Shown here: piece by piece, positions 43,477-51,319 of the stretch | How the letters are laid out: every line of letters starts with the position of its first letter | Numbering within the stretch: position 1 is the stretch's first letter | DNA from: an uncultured Acetatifactor sp. | GTDB taxonomy: Bacteria > Bacillota > Clostridia > Lachnospirales > Lachnospiraceae | Assembly (NCBI GenBank): GCA_947630715.1 | Contig: CANRIP010000014.1 | Location: 1-61,912 of the forward strand | Direction: 5' to 3' | DNA length: 61,912 nucleotides | Notes under the pieces: model-generated | Database searches by the model: none | Seen by the model: only the letters and a program-made list of their open reading frames with translations | What the model was told of the DNA's origin: nothing | Translations under genes and position numbers: made by a program

Positions 43477-44862
43477 GTGATATTCTTGGAATTTAACAGC
43501 ATTGGTTTTCTTCTCTGTTTTCTTCCGGCCTTTTTCGTATTGTACGGACTTGTTCCCAAGCGTTATAGGAATGTGACGATCCTGCTGGGCAGCTTGTTTT
43601 TTTATGCCATGGGGAACCTTTGGAATCTTCCGATTCTGATGGCGTCGGTGCTGGCAAATTTCTGGCTGGGCGGGCGGCTGGTACAAGGCTCCGGACGAAA
43701 AGGCTCCGGAAGAAAGATTCAAAAAAATAAGTTTCTGCTTTTGGCGGGCATCGCCGGGAACGTGGGCCTTCTGGCGTTTTTTAAAGTGGCGCGGGGCGGC
43801 GCGTACCTTCCCCTGGGAATCAGCTTTTACACCTTTCAGATGTTGTCCTATCTGATCGACGTTTACCGGGAGGAGGAAAAGAGCGAGAATTCTTTTCTGC
43901 GGTTCGCGGTGTATGTGTGTATGTTTCCCAGACTGCTGTCCGGGCCCATTGTCAGATACGGCGAGGTGCGGGAGAACCTGAGAAAGAGGAAGTTTCACGC
44001 GGAAAATCTGCAGCAGGGGCTGAAGGTGTTCACGGTCGGGCTGGCGGCAAAGGTGCTGCTGGCGGATCGGATCGGGCTTTTGTGGCGTCAGGTGCAGGTG
44101 ACGGGCTTTGAGAGCATTTCCGTTCCTCTGGCCTGGATGGCCGCGGTGGCCTATTCTCTGAAGATCTATTTTGATTTTTACGGCTATTCCCTGATGGCCG
44201 TGGGGCTGGGACGGATGCTGGGCTTTGAACTGCCGGAGAACTTCAGAGAACCGTACATGGCCCGTACCGTCCGTGATTTTTACCGCAGATGGCATATTAC
44301 CCTGGGAAGGTGGTTCTGCCGTTACGTCTATATTCCCATGGGCGGCAGCCGCCGGGGAGAATGGCGCACGGCTGTGAATCTGCTGGCCGTATGGCTGTTG
44401 ACGGCCTTGTGGCATGGATTCAGCGCCAACTTTCTGATCTGGGGGATGTTGATCTGGGTTCTCATTGTGGCGGAGCGGCAGGGGAAGGCCCTGGGGATGG
44501 ACGGTCTGTTCCGAAAAAAAGGGTTTCGGATCCTGCCGCACCTTTACCTGATTACGGTGATTCCCGTGACCTGGATGTGCTTTGCCATTACGGATGTGTC
44601 CCAACTGCAGATCTATCTTGGCAGGATGTTCGGCGTTTTGGAGGGAGTCCGGGTCAGTGCCGGGGACTGGCTGAAAGCGCTGGAAACCTACTGGTATCTG
44701 TTTGGAATCGGCTTTCTGGCCTGTACTTCCGCTGTGAAACGGCTGTTTTTCAGGTGGAAGGACAGCGTGGGGGGGATGCTGGTTCTCGCCGTATTGTTCT
44801 GGCTGTGCATACGGAGGATGACCCTGGAGGGACAGAATCCTTTTCTGTACTTTAGCTTTTAA
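43477..44862 (+). CDS. MBOAT-family O-acyltransferase (AlgI/DltB-like)
   Basis: A 461-residue polytopic membrane protein that moves an acyl group across the membrane onto a glycan or wall polymer. Family hallmarks: LEFNSIGFLLCFLP at the start, PLGISFYTFQMLSYLIDVYR, MFPRLLSGPIVRY, DFYRRWHITLGRWFCRYVYI with PMGGSR, and the catalytic-His loop ALWHGFSANFLIWG. The start is weak: GTG 43477 or TTG 43486, neither with a good ribosome site. The SGNH protein 30 nt downstream is the likely acceptor-side partner. Confidence 0.85.
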   Translation: MIFLEFNSIGFLLCFLPAFFVLYGLVPKRYRNVTILLGSLFFYAMGNLWNLPILMASVLANFWLGGRLVQGSGRKGSGRKIQKNKFLLLAGIAGNVGLLAFFKVARGGAYLPLGISFYTFQMLSYLIDVYREEEKSENSFLRFAVYVCMFPRLLSGPIVRYGEVRENLRKRKFHAENLQQGLKVFTVGLAAKVLLADRIGLLWRQVQVTGFESISVPLAWMAAVAYSLKIYFDFYGYSLMAVGLGRMLGFELPENFREPYMARTVRDFYRRWHITLGRWFCRYVYIPMGGSRRGEWRTAVNLLAVWLLTALWHGFSANFLIWGMLIWVLIVAERQGKALGMDGLFRKKGFRILPHLYLITVIPVTWMCFAITDVSQLQIYLGRMFGVLEGVRVSAGDWLKALETYWYLFGIGFLACTSAVKRLFFRWKDSVGGMLVLAVLFWLCIRRMTLEGQNPFLYFSF

Positions 44863-44891
44863 TTTGTGAAATCAGTGGACTTGACGGAAGG

Positions 44892-45857
44892 ATGATCCGG
44901 TTGAAGTGGATGAAAAAATGGAGTTATCTGATACTTTTGGCGGCCACAGGAGTGGTTTATCTGTGCGGCGGCGGTCGGCAGATTTATGAGAACTACCTGG
45001 CGGAAATAGGGGAATGGGTGTCCGGGATGGAGAGAGGGACGAACCCTTCCGAAAGCGGGGATCACATGGTCGAGGAACGCGGGAAGGACGGTGGGCCGGA
45101 GGAAACCGGGCTCCATGATGCCGACGGGGATCCGGAGGAAACCGGAGAGCAGACCGCAGAGGATCCGTTTCAGGCCCCTGACACGGGAGGGGAGGAAACT
45201 GCTCCCGAAGGGGAGGAGGCCGGGGAGGATAACGGTTTCGGAGACGGAACGGCGCCGGTGTATCAAACCGTGGAGGACGACTATTTTGCCGATGCGGTGT
45301 TTATCGGGGATTCCAGAACCGTGGGGATGTATGAATACGGAGAGCTGGAGGAAATCTCAACCTTTTACGCCTCTACGGGGCTGACCATTTATAAACTGTT
45401 TGACGCTGAGATTGTGGAGACGCCCGGACAGCGCGGGAAGATAACCGTGGAGGAGGCGCTGACACAGAATCAGTTTCGCAAAATTTATCTGATGGTGGGA
45501 ATTAACGAGATGGGGACGGGGACGGTAGAGAGCTTTATCGCCAAATATCAGGAGGTGGTTGACCATCTGCTGGAGCTTCAGCCGGAAGCCATCGTGTATG
45601 TGCAGGGAATCCTGAAGGTTACCGCCGAACGATCCGCTCAGGGGGATTATATCACCAATGAAGGAATTGAAGAACGCAATGAACAGTTGGCCGGGCTGGC
45701 GGACAACGTCAGGGTCTTTTACCTGGACGCCAATCCCCTGATCTGTGATGAGACCGGCGGCATGGCGCCGTCCTACACCTTTGACGGCGTACACTTAAAA
45801 GCAAAGTATATCCAGATCTGGAAGGATTATCTGAAGTCCCACGCGGTGGATCTGTGA
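44892..45857 (+). CDS. Membrane-anchored SGNH/GDSL hydrolase-like protein
   Basis: A 321-residue protein: an N-terminal signal anchor (about 9-27), a Glu/Gly/Asp-rich linker to about residue 125, then an SGNH domain. Block I is FIGDSRTVG, block III-like MVGINEMGTG, and block V FDGVHL supplies the Asp-x-x-His pair. It lies outside the membrane next to the MBOAT transporter, an arrangement like AlgI/AlgJ or PatA/PatB. It is therefore probably the acyl transferase or esterase of a wall-polymer O-acylation system. The acceptor is unknown. Confidence 0.8.
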   Translation: MIRLKWMKKWSYLILLAATGVVYLCGGGRQIYENYLAEIGEWVSGMERGTNPSESGDHMVEERGKDGGPEETGLHDADGDPEETGEQTAEDPFQAPDTGGEETAPEGEEAGEDNGFGDGTAPVYQTVEDDYFADAVFIGDSRTVGMYEYGELEEISTFYASTGLTIYKLFDAEIVETPGQRGKITVEEALTQNQFRKIYLMVGINEMGTGTVESFIAKYQEVVDHLLELQPEAIVYVQGILKVTAERSAQGDYITNEGIEERNEQLAGLADNVRVFYLDANPLICDETGGMAPSYTFDGVHLKAKYIQIWKDYLKSHAVDL

Positions 45858-45957
45858 GAGGCGCGGGGGCTGACCGGGGGATGTTTCGGCCTTGCGGACG
45901 GCCGGGCCTTCCGGACCGGCGCGGGGGCGCGGCCCGACCGGGACACGGAAGATGGGC

Positions 45958-46938
45958 TCACAGAACCTCCCGGTACACCCGCAGTACATTCTGGAAGAAA
46001 ATGCGATCCAGATCGCTTTCCGAAAACCCGCCCGCTTTCAGGGCGTCCCATAATCGTTCCATGCTCTGCGCGCTGGGCAGCTCCTCATTGGTGTCAATGC
46101 CGTCAAAATCGCTGCCAAGGCCCAGCACCTCCACCCCGCCAACCTTGGCGATATGTCTGGCATGCCGGACGACGGACGCCACGGTTCCCGGGTTCTTTTG
46201 TCCCTTTGGCGCTTCTTCCAGAAAATCCGCGCAAAAATTCAGCCCCATGACGCCGCCCCGCCGGGAAAGCCGCCGGATCATGTCGTCGGTCAGGTTCCGC
46301 ACATGGGGGCAGATGGACCGGGCGTTGGAATGGCTGGCCACAAAGGGCTTTTTGGTGGCGTTCAGCACATCGTAAAAACCGGCGTCGGACAAATGGGACA
46401 CGTCCGGGATCATTCCCAGCGTCTCCATCCGGGTTACAAATTCCCGCCCCAGAGCCGTGAGCCCCTGGGTGGCGTTGGGCTCCTTACAGTCTCCGCCGGG
46501 AGAGAAATTCGGCCATCCCAGTTGGTTGGGATAATTCCAGGTGAGGGTCAGCATCCGGACGCCCTTTTGGTACAGCGCATCCAGCCTGGCCGGATCCCCT
46601 TCGCACACGCCCCCTTCTTCCACGGCAAGAAGGGCGGACATTCTGCCCGCCCTTTCATTTGTTTCCAGATCATGAAACCGGTACACCGGTGCGATGAGAT
46701 CGCCGTTTTGCTTTAATTCCCTCTCATACAGCTCCAGAAGCCCGCACACCTTTTGCCAGGGGGATTCCCCCTCCTGCAGCTTGACGAACAGGGCGAAGTT
46801 CTGAAGCAGATAATGGCTTTTTTGCATTCTGACCAGATCCAGATGGAGGCGGTTCTGCCGAAGATCCTGGGGAAGACCCTGCTCCTTCAGCCGGAAAAGC
46901 CTTTCTATGGTATCGCAGTGCATATCGATGACTTTCAT
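45958..46938 (-). CDS. Membrane dipeptidase (M19 family)
   Basis: A 326-residue zinc dipeptidase of the renal-dipeptidase family. The metal motif DMHCDT opens the protein, with LAVEEGGVC for the bridging Glu, DVSHLSDAGFYDVL and SHSNARSICPH for the His ligands, and GLGSDFDGI near the C-terminus. Start at 46938 is set by GGAG and the canonical MKVIDMHCD beginning; the frame upstream to 47079 is not family sequence. It lies 79 nt after the uracil permease gene in the same direction. Confidence 0.88.
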   Translation of the reverse strand: MKVIDMHCDTIERLFRLKEQGLPQDLRQNRLHLDLVRMQKSHYLLQNFALFVKLQEGESPWQKVCGLLELYERELKQNGDLIAPVYRFHDLETNERAGRMSALLAVEEGGVCEGDPARLDALYQKGVRMLTLTWNYPNQLGWPNFSPGGDCKEPNATQGLTALGREFVTRMETLGMIPDVSHLSDAGFYDVLNATKKPFVASHSNARSICPHVRNLTDDMIRRLSRRGGVMGLNFCADFLEEAPKGQKNPGTVASVVRHARHIAKVGGVEVLGLGSDFDGIDTNEELPSAQSMERLWDALKAGGFSESDLDRIFFQNVLRVYREVL

Positions 46939-47017
46939 AAACGCTCCATTTCCATTCGGATATCCTGTTGTCATGTGTATGCCGGGGAGAAGGGAAAAAT
47001 CCCTGCCGCCGCCAGGT

Positions 47018-48403
47018 TTATTTCTGACCGCCCCGCACCGCAAAGTCCACGCCGGTGGGGTTTGGCTGTTCCTCCTCAAATTTGTAATCCTTGCCGGGGA
47101 GGACGGCGTTTAGCAGGATGCCGGCCAGAGCGCCCACCGCCAGTCCGGAAAGGCTGATGGAAAGGCTGCCCACATGGAAGGTGATGGCAGAGGCCGCGCT
47201 GTAATTGATCCCGATGGAGAGCACCAGAATCAGGGCGGCGATAATGACGTTGCGGGTTTTGGAAAAATCCACGCCGGTTTCTACCATGTTGCGCACACCC
47301 ACTGCGGAGATCATGCCGTAGAGCACAAGGGATACGCCGCCGCAGGTGGCGGTTGGCATACAGCCGATCACCGCGGCCACCTTGGGCGAGAAGGAAAACA
47401 GGATGGCGAACAGGGCGGCAATCCGGATCACCAGAGGATCAAACACCCTGGTCAGGGAAAGGACGCCGGTATTTTCCCCGTATGTGGTATTGGCGGGAGC
47501 GCCGAACAGGGAAGCCATAATGGTGGCCAGGCCGTCGCCCAAAAGCGTCCGGTGCAGACCGGGATCCTTGATATAATTCCGTCCCACGGTGGAGGAAATG
47601 GCGGAGATATCCCCGATATGCTCCACCATGGTCGCCAGCGCGATAGGCATGATGGTGATGACGGATGTAATCAGCAGAGAGGTATTGCCGTCCTGGAACG
47701 CCCAGAAAACGGTTTTATTCCAGTGGATCGGCAGACCCACCCAGGCCGCTTCCTTGACGGCGGTAAAATCCACCCGTCCCATCACGGCCGCCAGAAGATA
47801 GGAGCCTACCACTCCAACGATGATGGGGACGATCCGGATCATGCCTTTGCCCCAGATATTGCAGACAATGACTAAGGCGATGGCTATTACCGCGATCAGC
47901 CAGTCCGTAGCGCAGTTGTCGATGGCGGACTGGGAAAGGGTCAGGCCGATGGCAATGATGATGGGGCCCGTTACAATGGGCGGGAAGAACCGCATCACCT
48001 TTCCCGCCCCGAACAGCTTGATTAACAGGGACAACAGCAGGTACAGCAGCCCGGAGCAGGCGACGCCGAAACAGGCGTAGGGCAGGAGAGCGCTGTTGTC
48101 CAGTTGGTTTCCGGCGGCGTCGGCCATGGGGGCAATGGCCGCGTAGCCGCCCAGATACGCAAAGGAGGAGCCCAGAAATGCCGGAACCCTGCCCTTTGTC
48201 AGCAGATGGAACAGCAACGTGCCAAGGCCCGCAAACAGCAGGGTGGTGGACACGTCAAGACCTGTCAGCATAGGCACCAGAATGGTGGCGCCGAACATGG
48301 CGAACATGTGCTGAAGGCCCAGAAGCAGAACCTTTGGAACGCCCAGGGCCTTGGCGTCATAAACGCCTTCGGTACCCAGGGTACTTTTTGGATTGTCACT
48401 CAT
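47018..48403 (-). CDS. uraA: Uracil/xanthine permease family transporter
   Basis: A 461-residue NAT/NCS2 permease with about 14 transmembrane segments. The start GVPKVLLLGLQHMFAMFGAT and the signature APANTTYGENTGVLSLTRV with its Glu favour uracil over xanthine specificity. The ATG at 48403 has AGGAGG 8 nt upstream. The promoter (48456-48484) has two 25-bp direct repeats immediately upstream of the -35. Specificity is inferred from motif only. Confidence 0.85.
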   Translation of the reverse strand: MSDNPKSTLGTEGVYDAKALGVPKVLLLGLQHMFAMFGATILVPMLTGLDVSTTLLFAGLGTLLFHLLTKGRVPAFLGSSFAYLGGYAAIAPMADAAGNQLDNSALLPYACFGVACSGLLYLLLSLLIKLFGAGKVMRFFPPIVTGPIIIAIGLTLSQSAIDNCATDWLIAVIAIALVIVCNIWGKGMIRIVPIIVGVVGSYLLAAVMGRVDFTAVKEAAWVGLPIHWNKTVFWAFQDGNTSLLITSVITIMPIALATMVEHIGDISAISSTVGRNYIKDPGLHRTLLGDGLATIMASLFGAPANTTYGENTGVLSLTRVFDPLVIRIAALFAILFSFSPKVAAVIGCMPTATCGGVSLVLYGMISAVGVRNMVETGVDFSKTRNVIIAALILVLSIGINYSAASAITFHVGSLSISLSGLAVGALAGILLNAVLPGKDYKFEEEQPNPTGVDFAVRGGQK

Positions 48404-48455
48404 GAACTTATCCTCCTGTGAAATTTGGTTTAACTTGGGGAAACTCCCGTTTCTC

Positions 48456-48484
48456 ATAATAATATCTGGACAAACGTCAGTCAA
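48456..48484 (-). promoter_or_regulatory. uraA promoter
   Basis: Minus-strand TTGACT and TATTAT separated by 17 bp, about 50 bp before the permease ATG. Confidence 0.7.
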
Positions 48485-48486
48485 GA

Positions 48487-48536
48487 GAAAGCTTACAAAC
48501 ACGAACGTAGTGATAAGCTTTCAACACGAACGTAGT
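48487..48536 (-). repeat. Two 25-bp direct repeats upstream of the uraA promoter
   Basis: On the minus strand ACTACGTTCGTGTT occurs twice, 25 bp apart (48536-48523 and 48511-48498), each followed by a segment containing AAGCTT. They sit directly upstream of the -35. The complementary strand of the core reads AACACGAACGT, containing CGAAC, the core of Bacillus-type PurR boxes. Regulator binding is inferred from layout. Confidence 0.75.
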
Positions 48537-48598
48537 TTTCAAAACTATAAAAGAAAGATTAAGAAACCATTAAATGTCATTTAAAAACACAAATCTTG

Positions 48599-48627
48599 TT
48601 GCTATTTATGTAAAAAGATGGTATTCT
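48599..48627 (+). promoter_or_regulatory. degV promoter candidate
   Basis: TTGCTA and TATTCT with 17 bp spacing, about 85 bp before the degV ATG. Modest match. Confidence 0.35.
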
Positions 48628-48711
48628 GAACGTGATGCAAAGTAGTGTGATTCAATGCCACGCGGCGTACCATCATCAAATGCCATGGGGCGGAACAGGA
48701 ATAGAGGGAAA

Positions 48712-49617
48712 ATGAGCGAAACATATCATATTATCAGTGACGGGTCCTGCGATCTTCCCGAGGAACTGGTTCGGGAGAAGAATATTACCGTGGTGCCCTT
48801 TTATGTCTCTTTTGACGATCAGAAATTTTTAAAGGAAGGCGTGGACATCAACGTCAGGGACTTTTACCAGCAGATGGTGGATCAAAAGGGAGTTTATCCC
48901 AAGTCCTGTATGCCCGGCATTCAGGATTATGAGGAAGTGTTTCTTCCCTTTGCGAAGGATGGGATCCCGGTGATCTGCATCTGCATTACCACCAAATTCA
49001 GCGGTTCCATGCAGACGGCTGTGAACGCGAGGGAGATGGTTTTGGAGGAATATCCTCAGGCAAAAATCACCGTCATCGATTCCACGATCAATACGGTGTT
49101 GCAGGGACAATTTGTCCTGGAGGCCGTCCGGCTGAGGGACAGCGGCGCAAGCTATGAAGAATCGGTAAAGAGGCTTGAGGAAATAAAAAGCACCGGCAGA
49201 ATCTTTTTTACCGTCGGCGATATGGAATACCTCAAGCACGGCGGACGGATCGGCAAGGTGGCGGCCGTGGCGGGCAGCGTTCTGGGGATCCGGCCTGTGA
49301 TTACTCTGAAACAGGGGGAGATTTTTCCCTCCGGCATTGGCAGGAGCCGGAGAAAAACCACGGAAAAATCTCTGGAGCTGCTGGTGGAATATCTGAAAAA
49401 AAGCCGTCTGCCGTCCGACTGTTTCAGCGTGGCCGTAGGATACGGGTACGATATACAGGAAGGAAAGGATTTCCGGGATCACGCCCGGGACACCCTGAAA
49501 CAGCAGGGCCTGGATGTGGGAGACATCCCCACCTATCAGATCGGCGCCGGCATCAGTGTGCATACCGGGCCGTACCCGCTGGGACTTGGGGTGATTGAAA
49601 AAGCCATTCACCACTGA
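48712..49617 (+). CDS. DegV-family fatty-acid-binding protein
   Basis: A 301-residue DegV protein, a two-domain fatty-acid carrier that in Firmicutes serves FakA-type fatty acid kinases. The N-terminus YHIISDGSCDLPEELVREKN with VVPFYVSFDDQKF, the ITTKFSGSMQTAVNAREM segment, and MEYLKHGGRIGKVAAVAG are typical. The start at 48712 follows GAGGG; the longer frame from 48655 has no family sequence. No kinase gene is nearby. Confidence 0.9.
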   Translation: MSETYHIISDGSCDLPEELVREKNITVVPFYVSFDDQKFLKEGVDINVRDFYQQMVDQKGVYPKSCMPGIQDYEEVFLPFAKDGIPVICICITTKFSGSMQTAVNAREMVLEEYPQAKITVIDSTINTVLQGQFVLEAVRLRDSGASYEESVKRLEEIKSTGRIFFTVGDMEYLKHGGRIGKVAAVAGSVLGIRPVITLKQGEIFPSGIGRSRRKTTEKSLELLVEYLKKSRLPSDCFSVAVGYGYDIQEGKDFRDHARDTLKQQGLDVGDIPTYQIGAGISVHTGPYPLGLGVIEKAIHH

Positions 49618-49631
49618 CGCACAAAGGAAAT

Positions 49632-49659
49632 CGATCCGGAGGAAACCTTCCCCGGATCG
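49632..49659 (+). other. Hairpin between degV and xth
   Basis: CGATCCGG and CCGGATCG form a perfect 8-bp stem around a 12-nt centre that can itself pair partly. No T-run follows, so a terminator is not supported; it may protect or attenuate the xth message. Confidence 0.35.
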
Positions 49660-49671
49660 GGGAGGACGGGG

Positions 49672-50427
49672 ATGAAACTTTTTTCATGGAATGTAAACGG
49701 GCTCAGGGCCTGTATGCAGAAAGGGTTTATGGATTTTTTCCTTCAGACCCAGGCGGATGTTTTCTGCCTTCAGGAGACAAAGCTGCAGGAGGGCCAGTTG
49801 GCCCTGGAGCTGCCGGGCTATTATCAGTACTGGAATTACGCGGAAAAAAAGGGATATTCCGGGACGGCGCTGTTTACCAAACAGAAACCGGTGCAGGTCA
49901 GCTTTGGCATGGGCGTGGAGGAGCATGACCGGGAAGGCCGATTGATTACGGCGGAATTTGAGGACTGGTATGTGGTCACGGTTTATACGCCCAATTCCCA
50001 GAGGGAGCTGACCCGGCTGGACTACCGTATGCGCTGGGAGGAGGATTTCCTGAAATACCTGAAGGGCCTGGAACAGAAAAAGCCTGTGATTTTCTGCGGG
50101 GATCTGAACGTGGCTCATCAGGAGATCGATTTGAAAAATCCCGGCTCCAACCACGGCAACGCGGGTTTTACGGATCAGGAGCGGGCATGTTTTCAAAGGC
50201 TGCTGGACAACGGCTTTATCGATACCTTCCGCTATTTTTACCCGGAGGTGACGGAGGCGTATTCCTGGTGGTCCTATATGTTTCAGTCCCGGTCCCGGAA
50301 CGCGGGATGGCGCATTGATTATTTCCTGGTTTCCCGGATTTTGCAGGACAGGCTTGTGGACGCCCGGATCCACGGGCAGATACTGGGATCCGACCACTGT
50401 CCGGTGGAATTGGAAATACGCGGGTAG
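49672..50427 (+). CDS. xth: Exodeoxyribonuclease III
   Basis: A 251-residue AP endonuclease/3'-5' exonuclease of the ExoIII family acting in base excision repair. The conserved blocks are complete: [23 protein letters not shown] with the metal Glu, [32 protein letters not shown] and GSDHCPVEL. An intrinsic terminator follows. It opens a run of DNA-repair genes. Confidence 0.95.
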   Translation: MKLFSWNVNGLRACMQKGFMDFFLQTQADVFCLQETKLQEGQLALELPGYYQYWNYAEKKGYSGTALFTKQKPVQVSFGMGVEEHDREGRLITAEFEDWYVVTVYTPNSQRELTRLDYRMRWEEDFLKYLKGLEQKKPVIFCGDLNVAHQEIDLKNPGSNHGNAGFTDQERACFQRLLDNGFIDTFRYFYPEVTEAYSWWSYMFQSRSRNAGWRIDYFLVSRILQDRLVDARIHGQILGSDHCPVELEIRG

Positions 50428-50488
50428 GACAACCGGAACACCGGCGTTTCACCGGCGGTTTCTGAGAGGGGTTTCACCCCCCGTGATA

Positions 50489-50523
50489 GGGCAATCCGTA
50501 TTGATTTGCGGACTGCCTTTTTT
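50489..50523 (+). terminator. Terminator after xth
   Basis: GGCAATCCG pairs with CGGACTGCC (one mismatch) around a 9-10 nt loop and is followed by TTTTTT. It separates xth from mpg-addBA. Confidence 0.75.
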
Positions 50524-50579
50524 CATGGAAAAAAAGGGGGATCTGTGGTACAATATCAGGAAAGGCGGGGAGAGCGGAT

Positions 50580-51293
50580 ATGAAAACGAGGGAATACGGA
50601 CGTTCCATCCAAAAAGCGGCGGGAATCCCCTGGGAGGACGTGGGAGAAAAGAAACGGCTTCCCAGAGACTTTTTTACCCGGGACGGCATCACTCTGGCCC
50701 GGGAGCTTTTGGGAAAAGTGCTGGTTCATGAGACGGCGTTTGGTACGGTGCGGGGGGTCATTCTGGAGACGGAAAGCTATATGGGGGAAACGGATCAGGC
50801 CTCCCACGCTTACGGAGGCAGACGCACGAAACGGACGGAACCCATGTATCATACGGGGGGCACCTCCTATGTATACCTGATTTACGGAATGTACCGCTGC
50901 ATGAACATTGCGGCCTTAACGGAGGGAACGCCCCAGGCGGTGCTGTTGAGAAGCGTGGAACCGGCGGATGAGGCATCCTGGGAGAGAATGCTGCGGCTGC
51001 GGCTGATGCAGTTAAACCGCAGGCAGGAAAACAGGGGAGCCCCCGGGTATACGCCTGAACATTGTCCCCCAGGCCTTGGCGCCCACCTGGCGGACGGCCC
51101 GGGAAAGCTTTGCACCGCCATGAGCATTACGGAGAGGGATAACGACGTGGATCTGGTGACGAGCGGGAATTTTTATGTGACGGAAGGGATATTGGTTCCC
51201 CGGGAGAAAATCCTGACAGGGAAGCGGATCGGGATCGACTATGCCGGGGAGGCCGCGGAATACCCCTGGCGCTTTTTTCTGGGGAAACGCTGA
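50580..51293 (+). CDS. mpg: 3-methyladenine DNA glycosylase (AAG/MPG family)
   Basis: A 237-residue alkyl-adenine glycosylase removing alkylated purines. The signatures FFTRDGITLARELLGKVLVH, VILETESYMGETDQASHAYG with the catalytic Glu, and GTSYVYLIYGMYRCMNI are present, along with PGKLCTAMSIT. A GGGAGAG site precedes the ATG. Its product sites are handled by AP endonucleases such as the Xth encoded just upstream. Confidence 0.93.
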   Translation: MKTREYGRSIQKAAGIPWEDVGEKKRLPRDFFTRDGITLARELLGKVLVHETAFGTVRGVILETESYMGETDQASHAYGGRRTKRTEPMYHTGGTSYVYLIYGMYRCMNIAALTEGTPQAVLLRSVEPADEASWERMLRLRLMQLNRRQENRGAPGYTPEHCPPGLGAHLADGPGKLCTAMSITERDNDVDLVTSGNFYVTEGILVPREKILTGKRIGIDYAGEAAEYPWRFFLGKR

Positions 51294-51319
51294 ACCCCGC
51301 CGGGTAAAGGAGAGAAGGT

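Noticed and set aside
43384..44604. 406-codon minus-strand frame opposite the MBOAT gene
   Set aside because: His/Gln/Pro-rich shadow composition opposite an intact membrane acyltransferase.
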